From Anagrus nilaparvatae (lineage: Eukaryota > Arthropoda > Insecta > Hymenoptera > Mymaridae): a stretch of DNA of 64,000 nucleotides. The stretch is from positions 24,118,001 through 24,182,000 of the forward strand of contig JAKSXM010000014.1 of NCBI GenBank assembly GCA_022575985.1, written 5' to 3'. The translations under genes and the position numbers were made by a program. Shown here piece by piece: positions 1 through 9,856 of this stretch (its first letter is position 1; each line of letters begins with the position of its first letter). The notes under the pieces were generated by a model. The model worked only from the letters and a program-made list of their open reading frames with translations. It did not search any database and was not told the origin of the DNA.

Positions 1-1
1 T

Positions 2-1906
2 ACAAAAAAAGTTATTTCTTATGTAACTTTCAATAGAAAGTGTTACAAATGTAGTCTAGGTCAACCAAAAAATTCTCACGATTGCAGACAAAATTATGTA
101 GGTAGTGCAAAGGGCATGGAACCTATGGCAGCAATGCAACTGGTTTCTGACAATGAAATATTTGCTGGTGCTAGAATTGAATTAGGAATATTTATAGGAG
201 ATAATGATAGTACTGCTATTCATAGAGCCAGGAGCTCTGTTTCATATGAAATAGTGAAACAAGCTGATAAAAATCATACTATAAAAGGAGTTACCAATGC
301 TTTATACAAATTGGCTAGAAAATTCAAGGAATTAAATAGTGACACTATAAAATATTTGAAAAGATGTTTCTCATACAGCTTAGCTCAAAATGCACCTGAC
401 AGTAAAAAAGTAGCAGCAGCTGTAAGAAATATACCTTACCATTGCTTCAATGATCACACAAATTGTGGTTCTTGGTGTGGCTACAAGAAAGATCCACAGA
501 ATTATACTCACAAAAACATTAGCAAGGATTTGACAAATGAGAATTTATTTGAGTCATTAAAAGATCTTTTCAACTCCCTGGCTAACAAAAGTGATCAGTA
601 TGCATCTGGACAATCAAGTAACTCAAATGAGAATTTAAATATGATGATTGCTAGTAAAGCACCCAAAAAAATTTTATATGCCTTATCACCATCGGGTGAT
701 TACCGTATAGGTTATGCGATTTTAAGTAAAAACGAAGGGCCCCAGGCTTTATCAGAAATTCATAAAAATTTAGGTGTTTCTCCTAGTGTTAATGGTATTA
801 AGCATACTGCAAAATTAAAAAGAGCAGCAGATACTAAGTATCTTAAATCTTTAGATCCTGAAAACAAAAAAAAAAGATTAATTCTAAAAAATATAATCAA
901 CAATTCAAAAAATCATCTTGAATCTAAAGAAGGAGGAACATACAAATCAAATTGCCAACTTCTTGCAGTAGAACTACCCATTATTAGCGATGCAAGATTA
1001 AAAATTAATTCTGATTCTTCACCAATAATAATATATTTCGATGTCGAAACTAGTGGATTACGTCATTCAGATGAAATATTGCAGATTGCTGCTAAGCATG
1101 GCAACCAAAATTTTAATCAATACATTAAACCCACTAGAGCAATAGGAGCAGATGCTTCGGCTATTAATAATTTAACTTTCGTGAAAGGCAATTTATTATA
1201 TAAAAACCAAATTGTCGAAGCTGTTTCATTATCAACTGCTATGCTAAATTTTTTTAATTTCTTAATTTCACTTGGGAAAAAATGTATACTAGCAGCCCAT
1301 AATTGTTCATTTGATAGATCAATGTTAATGATTGCTATAAAAAAAACTTGCATGCAAGAACATTATAAAATAATTCTTCATGGTTTTGTTGATACTCTTC
1401 ATATTATTAAAAATAAAAGACAAATAAAAGGGAAAAACCAAAATACACTGCAAGTTTTAGCTACATGTTATTCGATTACTTCAGATGAAGCACATAATGC
1501 TTTAGATGATGTTGTTGTTTTAGAAAAGATAATAAACCAAATTGATATTTCAAATGATTTGCTTATTGGTTCAGCTACAACGTATGAAGATTATTTGAAC
1601 AAAACAAAAGAAAAAAATAATAACCAGAATAAAAATAAAAATAAACCAGTTTTAAAAAAACTGAAAAATCTAAGCGCAATAGCAGATGTTACTTCAACAG
1701 CAACTAGAAATAAAATGTTAAGATCAAATATATCTTTTGAAGATATTATAAACAGCTTTGAAAGCAATAAATCCAAAGGTATTGAAGATTTATTTGGAGA
1801 TGATAAACATGGAAATGTGCGTGTTACAAAGAATCAAAGTATTATTTTGAAAGTAAATAACTATGTTGAAGATTTATATGAATTTATTAAATCATTGGAT
1901 GACTAA
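2..1906 (+). CDS. Mutator-like transposase-type protein with C-terminal DEDDh exonuclease domain (5' partial)
   Basis: The frame is open from base 2, so the true start lies left of the window; the first in-window ATG is at 116. Numbering from that Met (596 codons), the upstream part has a zinc-knuckle-like CxxC-x8-HxC (nt 41-85) followed by NYVGSAKGME, a signature I associate with animal Mutator-like transposases. GDNDS near residue 30 fits the second catalytic Asp of such a transposase, and HC-x6-C-x3-C at 109-121 may bind metal. Residues about 305-475 form a DEDDh 3'-5' exonuclease (DnaQ/ExoIII fold): FDVETSG with D309 and E311, D400 in SFDRS, and H460 and D465 in HNALDD. All catalytic positions are present. 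A Lys/Asn-rich linker (about 500-525) follows. The frame is uninterrupted, which suggests a young or selected gene among decayed repeats. Exonuclease call firm; transposase-family call fairly likely; transposon versus domesticated gene undecided. Confidence 0.8.
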   Translation, partial: TKKVISYVTFNRKCYKCSLGQPKNSHDCRQNYVGSAKGMEPMAAMQLVSDNEIFAGARIELGIFIGDNDSTAIHRARSSVSYEIVKQADKNHTIKGVTNALYKLARKFKELNSDTIKYLKRCFSYSLAQNAPDSKKVAAAVRNIPYHCFNDHTNCGSWCGYKKDPQNYTHKNISKDLTNENLFESLKDLFNSLANKSDQYASGQSSNSNENLNMMIASKAPKKILYALSPSGDYRIGYAILSKNEGPQALSEIHKNLGVSPSVNGIKHTAKLKRAADTKYLKSLDPENKKKRLILKNIINNSKNHLESKEGGTYKSNCQLLAVELPIISDARLKINSDSSPIIIYFDVETSGLRHSDEILQIAAKHGNQNFNQYIKPTRAIGADASAINNLTFVKGNLLYKNQIVEAVSLSTAMLNFFNFLISLGKKCILAAHNCSFDRSMLMIAIKKTCMQEHYKIILHGFVDTLHIIKNKRQIKGKNQNTLQVLATCYSITSDEAHNALDDVVVLEKIINQIDISNDLLIGSATTYEDYLNKTKEKNNNQNKNKNKPVLKKLKNLSAIADVTSTATRNKMLRSNISFEDIINSFESNKSKGIEDLFGDDKHGNVRVTKNQSIILKVNNYVEDLYEFIKSLDD

Positions 1907-1988
1907 AATTTATACCAAATTTATGACCTAAGTTTTAATAGTTTTTAAATATTACTTATAAAAAATTAAATGTTTATTGTATTATTAT

Positions 1989-1994
1989 AATAAA
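1989..1994 (+). promoter_or_regulatory. candidate polyadenylation signal
   Basis: An AATAAA hexamer lies 83 bp after the stop codon of the transposase/exonuclease gene, a plausible distance. The motif is frequent by chance in DNA this AT-rich, so the call rests on position only. Confidence 0.3.
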
Positions 1995-3600
1995 AAATGC
2001 AGTAGATTATATTTATATTATATATAAAAAAAGGATTATATAAAAACAAAATTAAAAGATACAAAATTTTCATTATAAAATTCGTTAATTTTAATGCTAA
2101 GAAATACTTTAAAACTTATAATAATAAAATTAAATATTTTTTGAGAAAATATTTTTTTTTAAATTCACAATGTTTTTCATATAAGTATTATTTAAAAAAT
2201 AATATTTGCATATCTTGTAGGTACTTATAAATATAAAGATTAATAATTAAAAGTCTATTTATGTAATCGTTACCAAATATTACCAAAATGATACACTTCA
2301 TCCAGAATTGTATACTTCTTAGTTAAATATTTTATTAATAATATTTTAATAACAATATATATTCATTTCTATTCTTGCTTTAATAAAAATTAAATTAATT
2401 AAACAACTAAGTGTAACCTGATGAAAACAGAATTACAAAAGAAAAATTGACTACTACATAATATTTGTAACCAATGCTGATAAAATTATTATGTAGGAAA
2501 TTAATGTAAAAATTAATAAAAAAATTATCATTTTTATAAATTTCAAAAATACGTTTTTATTTCTTTATACCTATCACTTTTTTTTTTATATATTTTCGTT
2601 TTTTTTTAAACAATTTTTCTTCAGTACGTATTAGACATCCAGAAAATTTCAAGTAATTACTCTCTAAGAACGAGTTTCAAATATTTTATTAAAAATAATA
2701 TTCTTATTGTCGCATATTAAGTTCTAAATTTTAAAATTTATTTGCAAAATAAACAAAAAAAGATAATAAAAATATTATTCATATAACTAATAATAATAAG
2801 GAATTTATTTATTACATTTTACTCTACTTGTGTTTTTAATATTTGAACTCCCGCAAGAATACCGCCCGACAATACATTGCACATGCGTACTGCAAAAGTT
2901 ACTAAATGTACGATAAAACTACGTTCTCTCATAATAATTTATTAATTTCTTTATTTTGTAAACAACTAAAGAGTTTTTTATTAACATCATTAAATTTGTT
3001 AATATTTTTTCTCTTTTTCTATATATTTTTTTTTTATTCTGTTCTGTAAATTCCGAGATAACTTAAAATACGTGCGGTTTTTTGGAGTTTTACATTTAAC
3101 ATCCATGTTAAATATTTTTTCATTTTTCTCCGAAACGAAACAACTAATGCTCTCAAAATTTTTACAGTATATTTTGCTAATAAAAAACTTTCATTTTATG
3201 TAATTTGGTGCAAATCTGTTCTGTAATTGTTGTTGCGAGGGTCCCACCTTAAATAGAGTAAGAAGTGGATTAATAACTCAAAACAAAAAATAATATTTTG
3301 GATTATAATTGCCTGCTCTTTTTGTTTCTGAAGTCTGTTTTAACATACAATCCCCAAAAAATTAGATTTAATTATTTAATTCCCTAAACGTGGAGTAACT
3401 TTTAAATAAGTGTGGGTATTTTTTATTTGATAAAAATTTAACCCATATTTAAAGGATTAAATATTTTTTCCGGGAAGGGGAGGGGTTTTAAATTTAAAAA
3501 CAAACTTCAGAAATTGTTTGTTTTTTACTATAAATCCACCCTCTTACCTCATTTTAGGAGTTCAAGATAATAAATTGATATAAATTTATTTATTTTTGTT
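1995..3600. other. AT-rich DNA with no recognisable gene
   Basis: Homopolymers and short A/T runs dominate on both strands. No frame shows conserved protein motifs. A terminal inverted repeat of the Mutator-like element might be expected here, but I could not identify one. Confidence 0.6.
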
Positions 3601-3699
3601 CCTGGTAGTCTCAAAACAGGGAATTTTCATTTCAAGAAGAATTAGCTGTGAGTATAGCAAGAAGACTTAAATTCTTTGCTAGTAACTAGGCTAAGTTTT

Positions 3700-4560
3700 C
3701 TGATAATACCTTTGTTTTACAACTCGCTGGAGCGTACAAGATTCTTTTCTTTGAGGTGCCTTTTCAAAACTCTGAACCTGTATGTAAATTTTTCTCGAAG
3801 AGGAGAGATTATTTTACGAAGCGATTAATTCGCTTTTTGGAATTGAGCAGTAGAAATTTACGAAGATAATACTGACCAGTTCCTCTCTTCGTTTTTTACA
3901 GAGCCGAAGTCGGATGTCTCTTGTATTTATACTTAATCTGAAGAAAGTAAATAAGTTTATCTTTACAGACCACTTTAATATTGAGGTTCTTAAAGTAGCC
4001 ACAAGGCTACTCTCTCATAATAATTTTGTAGCTTCAATAGATCTTCCGGATGTTTATTTGCCGATCCCTATGGACGAGGAGCATAGAAAGTATCTTTGTT
4101 TAAGGTTTAGGAACAGATTATTTTAATTTACCTGCATGCCGTTGGGTCTTTCCAGGGCGCCTAATGTCTTTACTAAACTCGTGAAACAGTTATAAACTGG
4201 TTGAGAGCAAAAGGGCTTTTTTCAGTGATATACTTGGACGATATTTTGTGCATCGCTGATTCATATGAAAACTGCTTAGCAATTGCCAACCTAACTATTT
4301 ATCTTTTACAGTATTTGGGTTTTGTTGTTAATGACAAGAAGAGCTGTTTAACTCCCAATACATCCTGTAAGTTCCTAGGTTTCATGATCGACTCTTCTAA
4401 CCTTACCTTAAAACTTACAGAAGAAAGGATGAAAAGGCTGATGACAGATCTACGCTGTTTTAAAAAAAAGGAAAAGTGGAAAATTTGTAGAGCTTGCGCA
4501 AATTGGTTGCAGCTTGTCCAGGTGTTAAATACGAATGGATGTATACTAAGTTGCTAGAAA
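3700..4560 (+). pseudogene. DIRS-type reverse transcriptase, frameshifted
   Basis: Fragments in different frames line up as one reverse transcriptase. FFEVPFQNSEP is near 3750; FILNLKKVNKFIFTDHFNIE runs from 3923; ASIDLPDVYLPIP near 4030-4070 carries the first catalytic Asp; CMPLGLSRAPNVFTKL is near 4132-4180; VIYLDDILCIADS at about 4225-4263 is the YxDD catalytic box (YLDD at 4231-4242); LGFVVNDKKSCLTP is followed by FLGFMIDSSN. At least one stop (near 4124) and several frameshifts separate the blocks. This arrangement is that of reverse transcriptases in insect DIRS-like elements. It could not make a working enzyme as it stands. Confidence 0.72.
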
Positions 4561-5258
4561 GTTTTAAAATAAATAAGCTTCAAAAGCACGATGGGAATTA
4601 CATGTCCTATATTAATATTCTTTTCGTTGTTATTAAGGAGCTAGATTGGTGGATAAATATCATCCCAATTGCAACACGGTGTTTTAAACTACCTAGTTAT
4701 TTAAAGATAGTTTTTCAGATGGTTTTGATGTGGGCTAGGGAGTTACAAATGGAATTGGAGGTATATTTTGAGCCTGGAATTCCATTCAAATTAAATGCCA
4801 TATTAAAAAAAACTTCTAGCTTTCAAGTTTGCATTAGATTATTTTACAAAGAAGTGCTGAGACTCATATATATTTTTAAGAGTGGACAACTCTACTGCAA
4901 TCTCCTATATAAATAAGATGGGAGAAGTAAGATATAAATCCTATAGTTCCCTAGATAGAGTCATTTGGAAAGATGCAGAGAGAAAAGGGATTGTGTTATC
5001 AGCTTCTTATATTCCCTCGAAGGAAAATGCAGAAGCAGATAAAATATCTAGGATAATTAATATGGATGCTGAATGGGAGCTGTATAATAATACCTTTATA
5101 ATTATTACGGAGACACTTGGTTATGCCTCTAGTTTAAACAATCAATGCGAGTCCTATTACTCACGATTCCCCAATAGGTGTACTGTCCAAGTCAATGAGT
5201 TCACCATGAATTGGAGCAATTTAAGGTTGTATGCTTTCCTTCCAATTGTTATAATATC
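4490..5258 (+). pseudogene. DIRS-type RNase H and downstream region, decayed
   Basis: LVAACPGVKYEWMYTK (from about 4503) continues the connection domain after the reverse transcriptase. The best-kept part is at 4882-5055, where DNSTAISYINKMGEV, then ASYIPSKENAEADKISR, give the C-terminal half of an RNase H, including the DN and EAD acidic positions. It continues with MDAEWELYNNTF, YYSRFPNRC and NWSNLRLYAF. The normal continuation breaks off at about 5258 and resumes near 6100 (LEKIKSDGAEEILMVPYW), so an insertion interrupts the gene. Several in-frame stops and shifts mark it as a pseudogene. Confidence 0.68.
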
Positions 5259-5261
5259 CCC

Positions 5262-6097
5262 AAAAAGCATGTGCCCAACAGATATCAATATTTTCAGCAT
5301 CAAACTTAATATGCCCAGTTGGAATTAGTTTTGACATATTAGAAAATGCATTATTAAATAATAATGAATCTAATAATTGTGCTTTCATTTTTACAAAGCA
5401 TCTCAAAGTATGGAAACATATTACTGTAAAACATGCCCTGTAATTAATTTTTCTTCCTAGCGGGCAAAAATTTCGTTTTGTCCATGGGAACAAAAAAAAA
5501 TACCCCAGATCGCAGTTTACCAGATGCTAATTAACGTGCGATCTGGGCCATTCTTTTTTTTTTGATCCCTTGGTTAAAAATGTACTATGTTTTTTACAAC
5601 ACAAATTTCGTCAAAATTATTTAAACACTTTTAACAATCAATACATATTAACTTTGAAGTATTTTATTTGAAATTATTACCTAATCACTATTTTACATTT
5701 TCACTAATAACTTAAAATTATGTTTAAAAAAATTTTATCGTTTACATCTTTCTAAATTATAGTTTTCTTTACACAACACATTACCTAAATAATATTACTG
5801 AAAGTATATAATTTTATTTTTACTAAAAAAATGTGAATATTGTACGTATATAATTTCAGAAATTAATCAATTTTTTTAAATAATATTTATAGAATTTTAA
5901 ATCAAACAATTAATTAATTAATTTAACCGCTTTTTGCTTGTTACATCTCATATTTACAATGTTTACTAAATTTTCGTCTGCTTTAAAATTTATTTTTTAT
6001 GTAGACGCGATTCTCGGCTACCTAACCAAAAATATTAGTATCTATTGGACACCTGACTTTTTGGTAATTACAGCTGTCGATAACAATTTATAGTTTC
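5262..6097. mobile_element. insertion of about 0.8 kb splitting the DIRS-type element
   Basis: The DIRS protein reading stops after YAFLPIVIISPK (about 5260) and picks up at SVVLEKIKSDG (about 6095). The DNA between is unrelated to the element and AT-rich. It contains a GC-richer hairpin (5504-5547) whose surroundings recur near 37.3-37.45 kb. A 90-codon minus-strand frame (5221-5493) overlaps its left side, but I recognise no domain in it. No clear terminal repeats or target duplication were seen, so the edges are good to perhaps 15 bp. Confidence 0.5.
5480..5585. repeat. dispersed repeat with 11-bp perfect hairpin (copy 1)
   Basis: CCCAGATCGCA at 5504-5514 is the exact reverse complement of TGCGATCTGGG at 5537-5547, giving an 11-bp stem around a 22-base loop. 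The flanking block (TACCCCAGAT, then GCTAATTAAC, then CCATTCTTTTT and CCCTTGGYTA) recurs in the same order at about 37340-37440. A dispersed non-autonomous element is likely. Confidence 0.5.
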
Positions 6098-6099
6098 AG

Positions 6100-6310
6100 C
6101 GTAGTCTTGGAAAAGATTAAGAGCGATGGGGCAGAAGAAATACTAATGGTACCCTACTGGTTTAATCAACCTTGGTACCCATTATTCGAATCATTAAGAT
6201 CTTCAAAAACCTTATTCTTAGGTCCAGGACCTAATTTGCTCTTATCGATCTAAAGGAAACATCAACATCCAGGAGCAGAACACCTAGTATTAATGGGAGC
6301 AGCTGTATCA
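6100..6310 (+). pseudogene. DIRS-type region between RNase H and recombinase
   Basis: The sequence reads LEKIKSDGAEEILMVPYW, then NQPWYPLFESLRSSKTLFLG, then HPGAEHLVLMGAAVS after a shift. This NQPWYPLF block normally follows the RNase H domain of insect DIRS-like elements. Its position here shows that the element was contiguous before the insertion on its left. Confidence 0.6.
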
Positions 6311-6629
6311 GTTTTCTAAATAAAGATGTACCGGAAGAGGTCTTGGATATTAATGCATGCTTCTATAAGAACATCTACCAAGAAACAATATCAGTGGTCA
6401 TAACTTCCACTATATACTTCAGTAAGCGACGTTTTAAGGTTCTTAAAAATGTCATTTGATATTGGATCATCTTATGGAACCCTAAACACCATTAGAAGTG
6501 CAATTTTCTTAATTTATACAGAAAAAATTTGATCATATTCTTTGGTTACACGATTCCTAACCTAAATATTCTGCTACCTGGGATGTGAATATAGTTCTAG
6601 ATCATTTAGATCAAATGCCTGAAACTACT

Positions 6630-7062
6630 TTATTAACCCTTAAGGACCTAACCTAATCTTTAACATTGCTATTAGCTCAAAGGGCCCAGACCCACATAAT
6701 ATTAAGTATACCAATGCTGATATTGAAATCGTAGTATCGGGTTGAATAAAGACATTAGCTCCTGGTTTGCCATGTCAAGTCATAAAATTTCCAGAATTAA
6801 AGGAATGACCTAATCTTTGCTTATTACATTATATGGAGGCTACGCAACAGATTAGATGCTAAAATAAAAGAGTATTTTTAAGCACTAAGAGTCCACAAAA
6901 CCCAGTTACTGCAGTTATACTATCAACAGGGATTAAAAATACGCTAAAAGTAGCTCGGATAGATACAAGCTTTTTTTCTGGTCATTTTACGAGACATACT
7001 TGTACATCAGCTGCATTAGATAGGGGTGTTAATCTAGAAATAATTAAAAAAGCAAACTATTT
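6630..7062 (+). pseudogene. DIRS-type tyrosine recombinase, decayed
   Basis: Short blocks read as a tyrosine recombinase. SLTLLLAQRAQTHI (about 6656-6698) matches the helix before the first catalytic Arg region of DIRS recombinases. At about 6940-7060, LKVARIDTSFFSGHFTRHTC, then TSAALDRGVNLEIIKKAN, gives the conserved box with HxxRH (His at 6983, Arg at 6992). The catalytic Tyr region is lost where the Penelope-like fragment begins. In life such an enzyme would integrate a circular DNA copy without target duplication. Stops and frameshifts show that it is inactive. Confidence 0.65.
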
Positions 7063-7084
7063 AAACTATATAACTATTTGACTA

Positions 7085-7860
7085 TTATAATCAAAAGAGA
7101 GCTAGTACTCCTAAATTTACTGGTCAACCAAAAACTCAAAAAGAAGATGTACCAATACGACCTTTAATAAACTATGTCACAACTCCAGCACATAAAGTAT
7201 CAGTTCATCAAGTCATATTAAAATTAAAAATAATTATACTTTAAAAAACACTCAAGAATTCATTAATAAATTAAATAATATACAAATAAAACCTAATTAT
7301 AAAATGATTTCATTCGACATAGTACACTAATATAACTATTGACATAGCCATAAAAGTAACCATCACCAGATTACAAGAAAACAGAAATTTTACAGATAAA
7401 CAATTAAATGAAATAGGCAAATTGTTAAATATATGTACAAAACAAAACTACTTTCAATTCAATGGTGAATATTTTTATCAGGCTAATGGATTAGCCATGG
7501 GATTACCTTTATCTGGCCTTTTAGCCGATATATATTTAAACTACATAGAAAATAATTTCATATTCAACCCAACATACAATCAACCAGTAGATAAAATTAT
7601 CAGTTATACACTTTTATCATTTTCAACGGCACTATCAGACAAGCCAACAATCTCAAAAATAATTTAAACACAATAGACCCAAACATAAATTTACAATAGA
7701 AGCTGAAGAAAACAATAAAATAAAATGTTTAGATTTATCTATTGCAAGAAAGTTAGATTTCGATATATATAGAAAACCTACAACAAATGAAGTCACAATT
7801 CATGCAACATCTTATCATCCTATGCAACAAAAACTAGGTGTATACGAATTTTATTTATAA
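7085..7860 (+). pseudogene. Penelope-like element reverse transcriptase fragment
   Basis: The reading begins with PKFTGQPKTQKEDVPIRPLI (about 7111-7170), a Penelope-type motif. It continues through NTQEFINKLNNIQIKPNYKM, ISFDIV, and the best block at 7422-7560: NICTKQNYFQFNGEYFYQAN, then GLAMGLPLSGLLADIYLNYI, which matches the conserved GLAMGxPLSxxxADI segment before the catalytic Asp pair. The YxDD box itself is missing: after IISYT the frame jumps to a piece ending in KCLDLSIARKLDFDIYRKPT (about 7722-7790). So there is an internal deletion plus frameshifts. No GIY-YIG endonuclease was found downstream. The fragment starts within about 30 bp of the DIRS recombinase remnant. Confidence 0.72.
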
Positions 7861-8290
7861 AAATTAGTTAGTACTATATTACTGATGATGGCAATGTAAA
7901 TGCCGAAATACGCATCTAATTATTTATAATAATTGTACGTCACATTGAGGTTAATAAAAATAGTTAATACATATTAAATATGTTTAATGTTTTTTATTAT
8001 TTAATTTATTTAATTTTTAAAAAAGCAACTGGGTGGAGTGAGAAGTCTCGGATTTTCTTCGATTTTTATAATCATCCTATAATTAATAAAAATATAAGCT
8101 TCGCTGAGGCCATTTTATTAAAATAACCATTTTTATATTGTTCCTATTAGACATAACGTGTTTGTTCAGAAGTCAACTCCTTTTTTAATTGTAAGTTCTT
8201 ATAATAAAGAATAATTTCCTAAGAGAATGATTTTTCTTTTACTCTAACGATCTACCTATTATAATCTTGAGAACAAAGCTTAGCAATATA
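7861..8290. other. AT-rich stretch, nothing recognised
   Basis: No coding block or clear repeat was seen between the Penelope-like fragment and the next inverted repeat. Confidence 0.5.
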
Positions 8291-8296
8291 ATTTAG

Positions 8297-8690
8297 AATC
8301 AAAAAAACTTGTATCAAGTGTAGTTCGATTGTAATTATATAAAAGCTATTTTTGAAGAGATTATAAGCCCACACTCAATAATTAAGGAAAAAAAAATATT
8401 TTTTTGGTTTTTGCTTTTTCTCTGCCATGTAGCAGAAAAATCACTATTTATTAAAATAATTCATAATGAGAGCTGGCAGGTAGCCGCTAGATGGTCAGGG
8501 GTATGGCGCTTAGTGCCACCTGTGGGCTTTTTCATTTTTAGTTAGAAAAGTTTTTATCTCTGCCAAACTTAAAAGCGTTCTGAAATTTCGGTACGATAAC
8601 TAAGGGTACTACATATTATTATAATCTCTTTGAAAAAAGCTTTTATATAATTACAATCGAACTACACTCGATACAAATTAGTTTGATTTT
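8297..8690. repeat. fold-back element with arms of about 70 bp
   Basis: The left arm (8297-8366) and right arm (8619-8690) are inverted copies. The core AGTGTAGTTCGATTGTAATT on the left appears in reverse complement on the right. They flank about 250 bp that include a GC-richer block near 8470-8525 (GAGAGCTGGCAGGTAGCCGC). The shape is that of a fold-back MITE. No confident target duplication. Confidence 0.7.
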
Positions 8691-8699
8691 GAATTTTTT

Positions 8700-9815
8700 A
8701 GCGCCATTTTTTAGGCTTAGAATATTTAGGCCAGATTCTGAATTATTCGATTATTCATTTATTTTGCAAATTAAATCACAAAGAATTTACGTATGAATCT
8801 AAGCGAGACTGTAAGCGCATAAAAGACTTTATCAATCTGTAGATATAAATGTTAATTCAGATTTCACTCCTTCTTCGCTTCTTTCATTACTGGTCAGCAA
8901 TCCATAAACAAAAAAGAATTGGAATTCCCAATCAAATATATTGACGTGTAATATAATAAATTTATAAATAAATTACTCGATAATTTATTTTAACAAATGA
9001 TAAATCACTTTTTTCATTTTATTTTTTTACACTATTTTTTATAAAATACATAAAAGTTAATTTATTTAATTTTTTACACACTAACACAGATCATTAAAAA
9101 AAAGCTTGTATAACACAATACATAGTTGATTAGGCAAAATCATATGAATTGCGCTCCGACAGGCGCCGGGAATCATATAACCAGAGCACCTGATGAAGTA
9201 CAATTAACATGCAGCCTTGAAGAATTATTTATACAATCACTTTATTTCCTTGTATGCGTAAAAAAAATTATTCACATAATTTAAAATTCATATTTTCTTC
9301 TGCATTTGTCTTCTCGATTTCTTCTTGAAGATTCTGTTTATTCTTTAAAATAAAAACTTTAATTATACAAAAACTTTTATTTCTTCTCTTCCTTAATTTC
9401 AATGTTGAATTAAATTAAATCGCAGCGCGCGCTACTTCAGGTACCTGACTTTAATTAATAAATATAGCCTAAAGTACTGAAGTAACGCCTGTTGCAATTT
9501 AAATAAATTGAATATGCTTCAAAAATTTTCCTTTTATATATTAAATCACTTTGAATTACATTATCACTATAAATTATAATCCTAATCCTTTAACTAACAG
9601 CTGCAAACTGAAAAATAAAAAAAAAATTTATAAGTATGCAAATATTACATGTTTTTATCAGAAAAAAAAAGAAGGAAAGAAAGAAGTGATTAATCAAAAT
9701 ATATAATACGTAAATCTCAGTTAATGTATAAATATTTGTATTTGTGTGTATGTCATCATGTGTATAATCGTGTGACATTGCACTCGAGATTAAACACAAA
9801 AAGATAATAAGTAAC
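8700..9815. other. AT-rich DNA with a small hairpin, no gene
   Basis: An imperfect inverted repeat at about 9425-9450 and 9471-9495 shares the CTACTTCAG / CTGAAGTA core. A GC-richer patch lies near 9145-9175. A 75-codon minus-strand frame here is low-complexity and unconvincing. Confidence 0.5.
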
Positions 9816-9817
9816 AT

Positions 9818-9856
9818 ATATTATTATTATTATTATTATTATTGTCATTATTATTT
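9818..9856. repeat. (ATT)n microsatellite
   Basis: About ten ATT units with one GTC interruption. Confidence 0.9.

Larger units (their letters stand above)
3640..7075 (+). mobile_element. decayed DIRS-type (tyrosine-recombinase) retrotransposon
   Basis: Three protein blocks occur in the order expected of a DIRS-like element: reverse transcriptase (about 3700-4560), RNase H and following region (about 4490-5258), then, after an unrelated insertion of about 0.8 kb, a tyrosine recombinase (about 6630-7060). Each block reads through several frames with stops, so the element is dead. The pairing of a YLDD-type reverse transcriptase with a downstream HxxRH recombinase block separates DIRS elements from Ty3/gypsy elements, which carry a DDE integrase instead. 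The split and inverted terminal repeats expected of an intact DIRS element were not found. The right side runs directly into a Penelope-like fragment. Confidence 0.72.

Noticed and set aside
5221..5493. 90-codon minus-strand frame with ordinary-looking residue use
   Set aside because: It overlaps the decayed DIRS RNase H region and the insertion edge and has no motif I recognise.
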